Shown: piece by piece, positions 8,555 to 17,925 of the stretch
Numbering within the stretch: the first letter of the stretch is position 1
Layout: the number at the start of each line of letters is the position of its first letter
From: Actinoplanes oblitus
Lineage (GTDB): Bacteria > Actinomycetota > Actinomycetes > Mycobacteriales > Micromonosporaceae
Assembly (NCBI RefSeq): GCF_030252345.1
Contig: NZ_CP126980.1
Location: forward strand, 6,959,501 to 7,023,500
Direction: 5' to 3'
Length of the DNA: 64,000 nt
The notes under the pieces: model-generated
Seen by the model: the letters and a program-made list of their open reading frames with translations, nothing else
Told to the model about the DNA's origin: nothing
The model's database searches: none
Made by a program: the position numbers and the translations under genes

Positions 8555-9235
8555 GTGGCGAGACTTCTGCTGATCGAGGACGACCCGGCGATCCGGAACA
8601 CCCTGCTGCGCGCCCTGAAGGAGCGCGGGCACGCGGTGGCCGCGTCGGGCGCCGCGATGGAGGGCCTGCGGACCGCCCTGGCCGACAAGCCCGACCTGCT
8701 CGTCCTGGACCTGGGCCTGCCCGACCTGGACGGGCGGGAACTGCTGCGGATGCTGCGCGCGGTCAGCCGGGTCCCGGTGATCGTGGCGACCGCCCGGGAC
8801 GAGGAGAGCGAGATGGTCCGGCTGCTCGACGCGGGCGCCGACGACTACCTGGTGAAGCCGTTCACCGCCGCCCAGCTGGACGCGCGGATCCGGGCGGTGC
8901 TGCGGCGCGGCACGGCGCCCGGCGAGACGCCGGTGCTCGCCGTCGGCGGCCTGCGGATCGACCCGGCCGGGCGCACCGTCACCCTGGACGGCGCTCCGGT
9001 CGAACTCACCCCGCGCGAGTTCGACCTGCTGCACCACCTCGCCGGGCGGGCCGGTCAGGTGGTCACCAAGCGGGAGCTGCTCAGCGAGGTGTGGCAGGTG
9101 CCCTACGGCGGTGCGGACAAGACCGTCGACGTGCACCTGTCCTGGCTGCGGCGCAAGCTGGGCGAGACCGCGCAGGAGCCGCGCTACCTGCACACCGTCC
9201 GCGGGGTCGGGGTCAAGCTGAGCGAGCCGGCGTGA
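8555..9235 (+). CDS. OmpR-family response regulator
   Basis: 226 residues from GTG at 8555. Receiver domain about 1-118 with the acidic pair in LLIEDD, phospho-acceptor D52 in LLVLDLGLPDLDG, the switch Thr in VIVATARDE and the Lys in DYLVKPF. Winged-helix DNA-binding domain about 128-224 with VELTPREFDLL and the recognition helix around KTVDVHLSWLRRKLGE. TACCGT (8543-8548) lies only six bases before the GTG and there is no Shine-Dalgarno, which suggests a leaderless transcript. The gene overlaps the downstream kinase by GTGA, so the two are one unit. Upstream direct repeats suggest autoregulation. Confidence 0.93.
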   Translation: MARLLLIEDDPAIRNTLLRALKERGHAVAASGAAMEGLRTALADKPDLLVLDLGLPDLDGRELLRMLRAVSRVPVIVATARDEESEMVRLLDAGADDYLVKPFTAAQLDARIRAVLRRGTAPGETPVLAVGGLRIDPAGRTVTLDGAPVELTPREFDLLHHLAGRAGQVVTKRELLSEVWQVPYGGADKTVDVHLSWLRRKLGETAQEPRYLHTVRGVGVKLSEPA

Positions 9236-10467
9236 GGACCCGGCTGACGCTGCTGGTCGCGGCGACCACCGTGCTCGTGCTGCTGGCCTTCCTGGTGCCG
9301 ACCGGCCTGCTGCTGCGCCAGGTCGCGCGGGATCGCGCGCTCGGTCAGGCGGACGACGTGATCCAGACGATAGTTCCGCTGGCCGGGAGCGACCCGGGGA
9401 CGTTGCGGCTGGTGGTGACGGCTCAGGCCGTACCGGTGACGGTCTTCCTCCCGGATGGGACCACCGTCGGCGCGCCGGCGACCGCGACCCCCGCGGTCCG
9501 CCTCGCCAGAGGCGCCAACCAGGCGCTGACCGTGGCCACCGGCGCGGGCCGTGAGCTGGTCGTCCCGGTCGTCGGCGCGGCCGGTACCAGCGTGGTGCGC
9601 ACCGTCGTCACCGACGCCGAACTCTCCCGTGGCGTGACCCGCTCCTGGCTCACCCTGGGCGGCCTCGGCGTCGCGTTGCTGCTGCTCGGCCTGCTCGTCG
9701 CGGACCGCCTGGCGCGCACCATCACCGCCCCGATCACCCAGCTCGGCGCGGTCTCCCACCGCCTCGCCAACGCCGAACTGACGGCCCGCGCGACCCCGGC
9801 CGGCCCACCCGAGCTGCGCGAGGTGGCCGGTGCCCTCAACCATCTCGCGGACCGCATCCACCACCTGCTCGCCGCCGAACGCGACCGGATCGCCGATCTC
9901 TCGCACCGCCTCCGCACGCCGCTCACCGCGCTGCGCCTGGAAGCCGAGTCGCTGCGCGACCCGGACGAGTCGGCCCGCGTCGCCGCCGCCGCCGACGGCG
10001 TGGCCCGCGCGGTCACCGCGATCATCCGGCAGGCCCGCCGCGACGTCACGACCCACCCGGCGAGCTGCGACGCGACGGCGGTGGTCCGCGACCGGGTGGC
10101 CTTCTGGCGCGTCCTGGCGGAGGACACCGGCCGAGCCGTCACCGGATCACTCCCGGACCGTCCGCTGCGTGTCGCGGTAGCCGCCGACGACCTGGCCGCC
10201 GCCCTGGACGCGCTGCTCGGGAACGTTTTCGCACACACCCCGGACGAGACGCCATTCTCGGTCACCCTCGCTGCCCGCCCGGACGGCGCGATCCTCACGG
10301 TCGCCGACCGGGGCCCCGGTTTCCCCGCGTCGGCCGCCGCCCGCGGCACCTCCGGCGGCGATTCCACCGGCCTCGGCCTGGACATCGCCCGCCAGATCGC
10401 GACAACCTTCGAGATCGCCGGTGGCCCGGGTGGCGCCGTGGTCTCGCTGTCCCTCCCCACCCCCTGA
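9232..10467 (+). CDS. Sensor histidine kinase, partner of the OmpR-type regulator
   Basis: 411 residues from GTG at 9232, overlapping the regulator's stop codon. Two membrane helices (about 4-30 and 138-158) flank an extracytoplasmic sensor domain of roughly 105 residues. HAMP follows (about 158-212), then the dimerisation domain with phospho-acceptor H225 in ADLSHRLRTPLTALRLE. The ATPase domain shows an N-box (LDALLGNVFAHTPD), G1 (VADRGPGFP) and G2 (STGLGLDIARQI). It is an inner-membrane kinase that should phosphorylate the cognate regulator. The signal is unknown; the sensor domain is small and lacks obvious cofactor residues. Confidence 0.92.
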   Translation: MRTRLTLLVAATTVLVLLAFLVPTGLLLRQVARDRALGQADDVIQTIVPLAGSDPGTLRLVVTAQAVPVTVFLPDGTTVGAPATATPAVRLARGANQALTVATGAGRELVVPVVGAAGTSVVRTVVTDAELSRGVTRSWLTLGGLGVALLLLGLLVADRLARTITAPITQLGAVSHRLANAELTARATPAGPPELREVAGALNHLADRIHHLLAAERDRIADLSHRLRTPLTALRLEAESLRDPDESARVAAAADGVARAVTAIIRQARRDVTTHPASCDATAVVRDRVAFWRVLAEDTGRAVTGSLPDRPLRVAVAADDLAAALDALLGNVFAHTPDETPFSVTLAARPDGAILTVADRGPGFPASAAARGTSGGDSTGLGLDIARQIATTFEIAGGPGGAVVSLSLPTP

Positions 10468-10557
10468 CCCATTTCGTACGCCTGTGCACGGTCCCGTGGC
10501 CACCCGCGACGCCCGCCAGCACGCACGGCCCGCCCGGCGACCGCCGGGCTGAATCCC
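10466..10557 (-). repeat. Copy A of a dispersed intergenic hairpin element
   Basis: Read on the minus strand, 10557-10530 is identical over 28 bases to the cores at 21740 and 55032 (GGGATTCAGCCCGGCG... ending GCCGGGCGG) and contains an eight-base perfect stem, GCCCGGCG/CGCCGGGC. Further along the same strand come TCGCGGGT, GGCCACGGGAC and GCGTACGAAATGGGT, matching the later blocks of the other two copies in the same order, with about 17 bases missing between the last two. It fills most of the gap between the histidine kinase stop and the PadR gene. Confidence 0.8.
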
Positions 10558-10638
10558 GGCGCGAGGAACCCACGCGCCGCCCGGCACGCGTCCGGGATGG
10601 ACTTTCCGCATGCCTTCGCAGCCGATATATTGCCTCGC

Positions 10639-11022
10639 GTGGAAACGCCCCTGCGCGAACCGACCTTCCTGATCCTCACCGCCCTGGCCGGCGAACCCCT
10701 GCACGGCTACGGCCTGATCGCCGAAGTCGACCGTCTCTCCGAGGGCCGCATCGCCCTGCGCCCCGGCACCCTCTACGGCGCGCTCGACCGCCTCACCGAC
10801 GCGGGCCTGGTCACCATCGACCACGAGGAGACCGTCGACGGCCGCCTGCGCCGCTATTACCGGCTCTCCGGCCAGGGCACCACCCTGCTCGCCGCGGAGA
10901 CCGACCGGATGCGCCGCAATGTCGAAGCCGCCGCCGCCCGCCTCCGCACCCGCCCCGCCCCGGCCCCGCGCCTGGCCCGCCTCGCCCAGCACTCTCCCCG
11001 CCTCACCGGAGGAATGGCATGA
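10639..11022 (+). CDS. PadR-family transcriptional regulator
   Basis: 127 residues if translation begins at the GTG at 10639 (VETPLREPTFLILTALAG); upstream in-frame codons have no ribosome-binding site. The PadR winged helix is clear: LHGYGLIAEVDRLSEGRIALRPGTLYGALDRL, split over about residues 16-50, and RRYYRLSGQG for the wing. TATATT lies eight bases before the GTG (10625-10630), consistent with a leaderless mRNA and with the AT-rich operators PadR repressors prefer. Its stop overlaps the start of the membrane-protein gene (ATGA). It probably represses its own operon in response to an unknown ligand. Confidence 0.88.
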   Translation: METPLREPTFLILTALAGEPLHGYGLIAEVDRLSEGRIALRPGTLYGALDRLTDAGLVTIDHEETVDGRLRRYYRLSGQGTTLLAAETDRMRRNVEAAAARLRTRPAPAPRLARLAQHSPRLTGGMA

Positions 11023-12035
11023 CCGAACTGGAACGCCGCTACTCCCGTCTGGTCCGCTGGTTCTACCCAGCCGCCTATCGCGAGGAGCGCGGCAGCGAGA
11101 TCGTCGGCACCTACCTGGAGGTCACCGACCCGGCCCGCAGCCGGCCCGCGCTCGCCGACGTGGCCGACCTGGCCGCCGCCGGCATCCGGGAGCGGGTCCA
11201 CGCCGCCGGGATCACCGACCTGGCCCCGGCCTTCCGCCTGGCCGGCACGCTCGCCCTGATCACCGCCACCGGGGTGGCCGCCGCCTGGACCGTCCTGGAA
11301 GTGGCCCCCCAGCCGCCGGAATCACGCGCCTTTCATTGCGGCCCGTTCGCCTCCCTCGGCGCCGTCGTCTGGCTCGCCTGGCTGCTCGCCGCGATGGTGC
11401 ACGTCGTCGCCCCGGGCCGCTGGACCCGGCTCACCATCGGCGCGGCCCTGCTGGTCACGGTCGGGATCGTGCCGATCACCCCGCTCACCACCGAGTTCCG
11501 GCCGCCGCTGTTCGTCCTGCTGCCGCAAGCCGCCCTGGGCGTGGTAGCGCTCGCCGGAGCCGGCCGCCGGCCATTGCCGATCCGGTTGCTGCCCGTGGCC
11601 GTCGCCGCCACGGTCTTCACCCCGAACGCGATCGCGATGACCCGCGACTACTTCGACCTGAGCTACTACGGCCAGACCGGGGAACAGGTGCTGTCCTCCA
11701 CCGGCACCGCCCTGCTGACCGTCACCCTGCTGCTCACCGTCAGCCTGGCCATCCGCGGCGACTACCACGGCGGCTGGACCCTGCTGGTCCTCGCCGCCCC
11801 GATCGCCACGCTCTACCTGCAGCGCCTGGCCGCCATCGTCAACGACGACCTCACCGGCTCCCCCAACCCCACCTACCGAACCATGGCCGCGATAGCCGCC
11901 GTCACCACCCTGCTCGGCCCAGCCCTGCTCCTGCTGGCCCTCCGCACCCGCCGCCCTCGCCGCACCTCCACGCCCACCCCACCCGTCTGCACCTCCTGCG
12001 GCGCCCACCTCCAGTCCACCGCCGAACCCCACTGA
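11019..12035 (+). CDS. Multi-pass membrane protein paired with PadR regulator
   Basis: 338 residues. The N-terminal MTELERRYSRLVRWFYPAAYREERGSE, split here across about residues 1-27, resembles the short cytoplasmic amphipathic head common to actinobacterial membrane proteins encoded after PadR regulators. About seven or eight hydrophobic segments follow (residues about 70-315), and the short C-terminus contains a CTSCG motif. It overlaps the PadR gene by four bases. A similar pairing occurs at 60.9-58.6 kb. Function unknown; possibilities include a stress-responsive membrane component. Confidence 0.75.
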   Translation: MTELERRYSRLVRWFYPAAYREERGSEIVGTYLEVTDPARSRPALADVADLAAAGIRERVHAAGITDLAPAFRLAGTLALITATGVAAAWTVLEVAPQPPESRAFHCGPFASLGAVVWLAWLLAAMVHVVAPGRWTRLTIGAALLVTVGIVPITPLTTEFRPPLFVLLPQAALGVVALAGAGRRPLPIRLLPVAVAATVFTPNAIAMTRDYFDLSYYGQTGEQVLSSTGTALLTVTLLLTVSLAIRGDYHGGWTLLVLAAPIATLYLQRLAAIVNDDLTGSPNPTYRTMAAIAAVTTLLGPALLLLALRTRRPRRTSTPTPPVCTSCGAHLQSTAEPH

Positions 12036-12324
12036 GCCCCGACAAGTCACCGCACCGCCGCCGTCGGACGACCCGGCGCCCCGTCGACCGACCGCACCGG
12101 CTGGAACACGCGGTGACGTCCCTGCGAGAGTGGCAGTCCCCGCAGTGCCGCCTCGGGAAGCCGGACGAACCCGCGCGGCCGACCGACCCGGCCCGGCCGG
12201 CGTTACGCACCGCCTCGAGAGCTGCCCCCGTGCTCGGCGACGGGCATGACCGGGCACGGCCCCCGGACCCGGAGATCCGGAGCAGTACCGATGACAGGCC
12301 CGCCGGCGAGCCCGCGGACGGTGG

Positions 12325-12984
12325 TCAGGCGTCGGGGGCGGTGGCGCTCAGGTAGGTGAGGACGGCTCGGACTCGGCGGTTGGTGTCGTCGTCGGCGTGC
12401 AGGCCCAGCTTGGCGAAGATGGACGTGGTGTATTTGCTGATGGCGCCCTCGCTGAGGAAGAGCCGGGCGGCGATCGCGGTGTTCGAGATGCCCTCGGCCA
12501 TCAAGGACAGCACCGAGCGTTCCCGCTCGGTGAGGGTGGCGAGCGGGTCGGCGCGGCGGGGGCGGCCGAGCAGTTTGGCGACCACCGCCGGATCGAGGGC
12601 GGTACCACCGGCGGCGACCCGGGTGAGCGCGTCGATGAACTGGTCGGCGTCCAGCACCCGGTCCTTGAGCAGGTAGCCGACGCCGCCGTCCCGGTCGGCG
12701 AGCAGCTCGCCGGCGTAGAGCTGCTCGACGTGCTGGGACAGGATCAGCACCGGCAGGCCGGGGACCTCCCGACGAGCGGCGAGCGCGGCCTGCAACCCCT
12801 CGTCGGAGAACGTGGGCGGCAGCCGGACGTCCACGATCGCCACATCCGGACGCTCCTTGAGCAGCGCCTCCAGGGCAGCCGGCCCACTGTCGACAGCGGC
12901 TACCACCTGATGGCCGTAGGACTGGACCAGGCGCACCAGCCCGTCCCGCAGCAGGAACAAGTCTTCAGCGATCACAACACGCAT
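12325..12984 (-). CDS. NarL/LuxR-family response regulator
   Basis: 219 residues. Receiver domain with the IAEDLFLLRDG acidic patch and phospho-acceptor D52 in AIVDVRLPP; HTH_LuxR domain at about 150-205 with LTERERSVLSLMAEGISNTAIA, given in two parts, and SEGAISKYTTSIFAKLGL as the recognition region. It is encoded directly after, and overlapping by 13 bases, a HisKA_3 kinase, so the pair is a DesK/NarL-type system. Target genes are unknown. A gap of 289 bases separates it from the convergent PadR-linked membrane protein; I see no gene there. Confidence 0.93.
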   Translation of the reverse strand: MRVVIAEDLFLLRDGLVRLVQSYGHQVVAAVDSGPAALEALLKERPDVAIVDVRLPPTFSDEGLQAALAARREVPGLPVLILSQHVEQLYAGELLADRDGGVGYLLKDRVLDADQFIDALTRVAAGGTALDPAVVAKLLGRPRRADPLATLTERERSVLSLMAEGISNTAIAARLFLSEGAISKYTTSIFAKLGLHADDDTNRRVRAVLTYLSATAPDA

Positions 12985-14282
12985 GGCACCGACACCGTAG
13001 CGCGCGTCGGCCCGCCCGCCGGACTCGAGATCTCCAGCCGCCCACCGAAGGCCGCCATCCGCCGCGCGATCCCGGCCAGCCCCGACCCACCCGAGGACGA
13101 GCCGACGCGGGAGGACGAGGTGGCCGGGGCGGGGACGCCACCGACGCCGTTGTCGGTCACGGTGGCGGTGAGCTCGCGGCCGGCGTAGCCGAGGTCGATG
13201 GTCACCTGGGAGGCGTGGGCATGCTTGGTGACGTTGGTCAGGAGCTCGGCCACCGCGAAGTACATCGCCGACTCCACCGGGCGCTCGGGGCGCGACGGGA
13301 CCGCGGCGTGCACCGTCACCTGGACCGGCACGTCCAGCGCCAGCGCCCGGACCGCGTCGACCAGGCCCCGCTCCACCAGCACCGGCGGGTTGATCCCGCG
13401 CACCAGCGACCGTAACTCCTCCAGCGCCACCCGCGACGACGCCCGCGCCTCGGCCAGGATCGCCTTGGCCGCCTCCGGATCCGCGTCGACCATCCGCTCG
13501 GCCGCCTGCATCGACATCCCCATCGCCACCAGCCGCGCCTGCGCCCCGTCGTGCAGCCCGCGCTCGATCCGCTCCAGCTCGGCCGCCTGGGTCTGGGTCA
13601 GATCGGCCTGCAACGTCTCCAACTGCCGCAGCCGCGCCCCCGCGGCCGGCCCCAGGAACCGGACCGCGACAGGCCGGAAGACGCCCCCGGCGAACACCCC
13701 GGCCACCAGCGCGACGATCAAGATCAAAAGCCCGATCACGGTACGCCCGGAGCCCGCCAGCCACACCCCCACGCCCGCCGCGACCAGCGGCAGCGCCGTC
13801 ACCGGGAACACGGTCACGCCCGCCACGAGCGCCCACAGCCCGTCCCACTTCACCTGCGGGTCGTGGAAGCGGGCGTTCATCGCCGCCCGGCGCCGCGCCT
13901 CGCGCTCCGACTTGTGGTACTCCCGGCCATCCCACCAGAACCCGGTGGCCATCCGGGTGACCGGGGCGGGCGCGGCGTACCCAACCGTGAGATCCAACCC
14001 GAACCACCGCCGCGCCCGCCGCCGCGCCGCCTCCGCGAGCGGCCGGCTGGTCAGCGCGTGGGTCATCCACAGCGCCGAGGCCACCCACAGCAGCACCACC
14101 AGCACCTGACCGATCGTGACCAGCGCCCGCACGGCCCACGGCGCGTGCCGGCCGTCCGTCCAGGTCGCCACGAACAGCGTCCCGAACCACCCGACCGGCA
14201 CCGCGACCACCGGCAGCGGCGCGGTGAGGCCGGCCAGCACCAGCGACCGATGAAGCCCCTGCCAGGCGTGCCGCAGTCCCAT
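12972..14282 (-). CDS. HisKA_3-type sensor histidine kinase
   Basis: 436 residues from the ATG at 14282, chosen because GGAGGGG sits five bases upstream; ATGs at 14294 and 14309 are weaker. There are four membrane segments in the first 200 residues (about 13-38, 52-72, 150-172, 178-200). The HisKA_3 box ELERIERGLHDGAQARL carries H243, followed by an ATPase domain with AVAELLTNVTKHA (N-box), VTDNGVGG (G1) and GSGLAGIARRM (G2). It is the membrane partner of the NarL-type regulator encoded next. A four-helix input domain without a large loop suggests sensing of membrane or lipid state (inference). Confidence 0.92.
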   Translation of the reverse strand: MGLRHAWQGLHRSLVLAGLTAPLPVVAVPVGWFGTLFVATWTDGRHAPWAVRALVTIGQVLVVLLWVASALWMTHALTSRPLAEAARRRARRWFGLDLTVGYAAPAPVTRMATGFWWDGREYHKSEREARRRAAMNARFHDPQVKWDGLWALVAGVTVFPVTALPLVAAGVGVWLAGSGRTVIGLLILIVALVAGVFAGGVFRPVAVRFLGPAAGARLRQLETLQADLTQTQAAELERIERGLHDGAQARLVAMGMSMQAAERMVDADPEAAKAILAEARASSRVALEELRSLVRGINPPVLVERGLVDAVRALALDVPVQVTVHAAVPSRPERPVESAMYFAVAELLTNVTKHAHASQVTIDLGYAGRELTATVTDNGVGGVPAPATSSSRVGSSSGGSGLAGIARRMAAFGGRLEISSPAGGPTRATVSVPCVL

Positions 14283-14415
14283 CGTCCCCTCCATGTCCAC
14301 GTTCGACATCGGAGGTGCCCGCTGTCGACATCCAAGAAGGTACGGCCGAGCGGCGCCGCTCGACACCCGCTGAGCCCCCGGCTTCGGTGGGCCCAGCCCC
14401 ACCGGGCCGGCCCCG

Positions 14416-15088
14416 CCACCGGAACAGCTGCTGGCCCTCGCCGCCGGGCTGACGGCAAGCGCGTTCCTGGCCCGGCGGTTCGGCACGCTGCGGACGTACC
14501 TGACGGCTCTCGCCGGTTTCGTGGTCGCGTCCGCGGCCTGCGCCGCCGCGCCCACCCTGCCGCTTCCTGCTCCCGGTCTTCGCCCAGGCGGTGCCGGGGC
14601 ACTCCACGCTGACCACCGGCCTGGCCCTGCTCCCGCAGGGTCTGATCACCGGGATCGGCACCGCGATCGGTCAGCGGCTGGCCACCCGGATCTCGGTGCG
14701 CACGCTGGTCACCGGCGGTTTCCTGGTGCTCGGCGGGACGAGCGCCGGCCTGCTGCTGCTCCGGGCGGACACCCCGCTCTGGGTGACCGCGATCATCCTG
14801 TCCGGGCGGGCCGTGGCGATCGGGTTCGGGATCACGCCGCTGCTGTTCGCGATGCTCGCCCCGCTCGGCGACGCCCAGCTGGCCGACGGCAACACCATCT
14901 TCAACATCGCGCAGCGGCTCGGTGGCGCGCTCGGCGTCAGCCTGCTCTCCACGGCGTACGCCGCGCAGGTCGCCGCCACCGATCCGGTGACCGGATTTCA
15001 TCACATTGGCGTGATCCTCACCGGTGTCGCGCTCGCCGCCGCCCTGCTGGCTCTGTTGCTCGCCCCGATCCGGCAACCAAGCACCTGA
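14416..15088 (+). pseudogene. Remnant of a DHA2-family MFS transporter
   Basis: Two pieces of one drug/proton antiporter of the EmrB type survive in different frames. From about 14416 to 14570, LLALAAGLTASAFLARR continues into a TM2-TM3 segment. From about 14571, in another frame, FLLPVFAQAVPGHSTLTTGL leads into the last third of such proteins and ends with TAYAAQVAA and a final helix (stop at 15088). The first helix, roughly 200 central residues and the start codon are missing. The region lies between two intact divergent genes, so this looks like an old deletion rather than a sequencing slip. Confidence 0.75.
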
Positions 15089-15107
15089 CCCGATCGTTTC
15101 CGAGCAC

Positions 15108-16019
15108 GTGAACCTCGCGATCTTGCTGTCCACCGTCCTGTTGGCGGCCCCCGTACCTCATGGATCTGCAATGCCGGATCTGCGGTGCACCGGCAACCCC
15201 GCGGCCAGCGCCCGAGCCGGCCGCACCCCGGTCCTGCTGATCCACGGCACCACCTCGAACTCCCGGGCCAACTTCTCCTGGAACTGGGCCCGGGCGTTCG
15301 ACCGCGAGGGCCGCGCGCACTGCGAGATCGACCTGCCGGACAGCGGCAACAGCGACATCCAGGTCGCCGCCGAACGGGTCACCCACGCGATCCGGCACCT
15401 GTACCGCGCCGCCGGGACCCGGATCGACCTGGTCGGGCACAGTCAGGGCGGGATGATCGGCCGCTGGGCGCTGAAGTACCACCCGGACACCCGCCGGATG
15501 GTCGACGACTACGTCTCGCTGGCCGCGTCCAACCACGGAACCAACGAGTTCGTGGTGCAGTGCGCGGCGCAGACGGTCTGCTCGGCGGCGTACTGGCAGC
15601 AGCGGACCGGCTCGGCCTTCCTGTCCGCGCTCAACAGTGGCCCGCAGACCTGGCCGGGCATCGACTACACGCAGCTCTACACCCGCTACGACGAGATCAT
15701 CCTGCCCTACCGCCGATCCGCGCTGCCGCCCGCGCGCAACGTCAGCAACCTCGCCGTCCAAGATCTCTGTCCCACCGAGACGGTCGAGCACTTCGGGATG
15801 GCCTACGACAACGCGGCCTGGCTGCTCGGCATCGACGCGATCCGGCACCCCGGCCCGGCCCGGCTGTCCCGGGTGAGCCGCGCGACCTGCGGCTGGCCGC
15901 TGATGCCGGCCGTCGACCCGATCCAGTTCCCGTCGAACGCCTCGGCCGCCCTGGTACAGAGCGCCCGATCGATGCTGACCACCCCGCAGCTGACCGCGGA
16001 GCCGCCACTTCGGCGCTAA
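15108..16019 (+). CDS. Secreted alpha/beta-hydrolase lipase (class 2 type)
   Basis: 303 residues from GTG at 15108. A signal peptide (MNLAILLSTVLLAAPVPHGSA) precedes a mature enzyme with the oxyanion block PVLLIHGTTSNS, nucleophile S112 in GHSQGG, and a plausible acid/base pair in the C-terminal half (VDPIQFPS, EHFGMAYD). Seven Cys in the mature part suggest disulphides. The layout matches extracellular triacylglycerol lipases/esterases of actinomycetes (Lipase_2, also related to CalB-like lipases). It lies in the orientation of the MFS remnant, 19 bases after it. Confidence 0.85.
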   Translation: MNLAILLSTVLLAAPVPHGSAMPDLRCTGNPAASARAGRTPVLLIHGTTSNSRANFSWNWARAFDREGRAHCEIDLPDSGNSDIQVAAERVTHAIRHLYRAAGTRIDLVGHSQGGMIGRWALKYHPDTRRMVDDYVSLAASNHGTNEFVVQCAAQTVCSAAYWQQRTGSAFLSALNSGPQTWPGIDYTQLYTRYDEIILPYRRSALPPARNVSNLAVQDLCPTETVEHFGMAYDNAAWLLGIDAIRHPGPARLSRVSRATCGWPLMPAVDPIQFPSNASAALVQSARSMLTTPQLTAEPPLRR

Positions 16020-16053
16020 TCACCTTGACTTCAACCAAGGGTCAGGTGCCACC

Positions 16054-17925
16054 GTGGCCGGCATGAGCATGGAGATGGCGGCCTGGAACTCGATGTATCA
16101 CGCGATGAACCAGCAGGACGACAGACGTCCGTTCTCGCTGGCGACCCTGCGGCGAATAGCCGGGTTCGCCCGGCCACACCGGCGCGCACTCACCGGCTTC
16201 CTCCTGGTCAGCGTGGTCACCGCGGTCCTCGCGGTGGCCGGCCCGGTGCTGGCCGGGCGGGTGGTGGACGCGATCGTCGAGGGCCGGGCCACCGACCTGG
16301 TGGTCAAGCTCGCGGTGGCGATCGCGCTGGTGGCGCTCGGCGAGTCCGGGCTCGGCCTGGTGCAGCGGTGGTACTCCGCCCGGATCGGCGAGGGGCTGAT
16401 CCTCGACCTGCGTACCGCGGTCTTCGACCACGTGCAGCGGATGCCCATCGCGTTCTTCACCCGGACCCGTACCGGCGCGCTGGTCAGCCGGCTCAACAAC
16501 GACGTGATCGGGGCGCAGCGGGCGTTCAGCGACACGCTCTCCGGCGTGATCGGCAATCTCGTCACGCTGATCCTCACGCTGATCGTGATGGTCGGCATCT
16601 CCTGGCAGATCACCCTGCTCGCCCTCGCCCTGCTGCCGGTCTTCGTGCTGCCCGCGCGGCGGATGGGTGGCCGGCTGGCCAAGCTGGAGCGGGAGGCGGC
16701 CGAGCACAACGCGGCGATGAACACCCAGATGACCGAGCGGTTCTCGGCGCCCGGCGCGACGCTGGTCAAGCTCTACGGCCGCCCGGAGGCGGAGTCCGCC
16801 GAGTTCGCCGCCCGGGCCCGCCGGGTCCGCGACATCGGGGTACGCACCGCGATGGCCCAGTGGGTGTTCCTCACCGCGCTGGTCTCGGTCTCCGGGCTGG
16901 CGGTCGCGCTGGTCTACGGGCTCGGCGGCTACTACGCGCTGCGCGGCACCCTCGAGCCCGGCAACGTGGTGGCCCTCGCCATCCTGCTCACCCGGCTCTA
17001 CGCTCCGCTCACCTCGCTGGCGAGCGCCCGGGTGGAGGTGATGAGCGCGCTGGTCAGCTTCGAGCGGGTCTTCGAGGTGCTGGACCTCAAGCCGCTGATC
17101 GAGGAGAAGCCGGACGCCCGCGCGGTGCCGGACGGGCCGGTGTCGGTGGAGTTCGACGCGGTGACGTTCGCCTACCCGGCCGCCGACCAGGTGTCGCTCG
17201 CCTCCCTGGAGGAGGTGGCGACGCTGGACAGCCGGGGCGGGGCGGAGGTGCTGCACGGGGTGTCGTTCAAGGCCGAGCCCGGGCAGATGGTCGCCCTGGT
17301 CGGCTCGTCCGGTGCCGGCAAGTCGACGATGGCCGGCCTGCTCCCCCGGCTCTACGACGCCGGGTCCGGCGCGGTCCGCCTCGCCGGGGTGGACGTGCGC
17401 GACCTGACCGCCGCCTCGCTGCGCGCCACGCTCGGCATGGTCACCCAGGACGGGCACCTGTTCCACGACTCGGTCCGGGCCAACCTGCTGCTGGCCCGCC
17501 CGGACGCGACCGAGGAGGAGATCTGGGAGGTGCTGCGCCGGGCGCACATCGCCGACCTGATCGCGTCGCTGCCGGACGGGCTCGACACGGTCATCGGCGA
17601 GCGCGGATACCGCCTCTCCGGGGGCGAGCGCCAGCGGCTCACCATCGCCCGCCTGCTGCTGGCCCGCCCCCGGGTGGTGGTCCTCGACGAGGCCACCGCG
17701 CACCTGGACTCGACCTCCGAGCAGGCCGTCCAGGCCGCGCTGGGCGAGGCGCTGGCCGGCCGCACCGCGGTGGTCATCGCGCACCGCCTGTCCACGGTCC
17801 GCGCCGCCGACCAGATCCTGGTGATCGAGGACGGCCGGGTCGTCGAGCGCGGCACCCATCCGGAGCTGCTGGCCGCCGGTGGCCGATACGAGGAGCTTCA
17901 CCGCACTCAGTTCGCCGCGGTCTGA
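16054..17925 (+). CDS. Type I ABC exporter (fused permease/ATPase)
   Basis: 623 residues with GTG at 16054 (ATG codons at 16063 and 16069 are alternatives). ABC membrane domain about 50-350, nucleotide-binding domain about 375-610: Walker A VGSSGAGKS, Q-loop TQDGHLF, intact signature LSGGERQR, Walker B VVVLDEATAH and H-loop AHRLST. All ATP-site motifs are consensus, so it probably works as a homodimer, unlike the asymmetric pair at 2.6-6.0 kb. Coupling-helix sequences do not reveal the substrate. Its 3' end overlaps the converging monooxygenase gene by 19 bases. Confidence 0.92.
   Translation: MAGMSMEMAAWNSMYHAMNQQDDRRPFSLATLRRIAGFARPHRRALTGFLLVSVVTAVLAVAGPVLAGRVVDAIVEGRATDLVVKLAVAIALVALGESGLGLVQRWYSARIGEGLILDLRTAVFDHVQRMPIAFFTRTRTGALVSRLNNDVIGAQRAFSDTLSGVIGNLVTLILTLIVMVGISWQITLLALALLPVFVLPARRMGGRLAKLEREAAEHNAAMNTQMTERFSAPGATLVKLYGRPEAESAEFAARARRVRDIGVRTAMAQWVFLTALVSVSGLAVALVYGLGGYYALRGTLEPGNVVALAILLTRLYAPLTSLASARVEVMSALVSFERVFEVLDLKPLIEEKPDARAVPDGPVSVEFDAVTFAYPAADQVSLASLEEVATLDSRGGAEVLHGVSFKAEPGQMVALVGSSGAGKSTMAGLLPRLYDAGSGAVRLAGVDVRDLTAASLRATLGMVTQDGHLFHDSVRANLLLARPDATEEEIWEVLRRAHIADLIASLPDGLDTVIGERGYRLSGGERQRLTIARLLLARPRVVVLDEATAHLDSTSEQAVQAALGEALAGRTAVVIAHRLSTVRAADQILVIEDGRVVERGTHPELLAAGGRYEELHRTQFAAV

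Noticed and set aside
12036..12324. Gene in the gap after the PadR-linked membrane protein
   Set aside because: The open frames there have no start signal or family resemblance and overlap as shadows; only a short dyad near 12268-12282 is visible.
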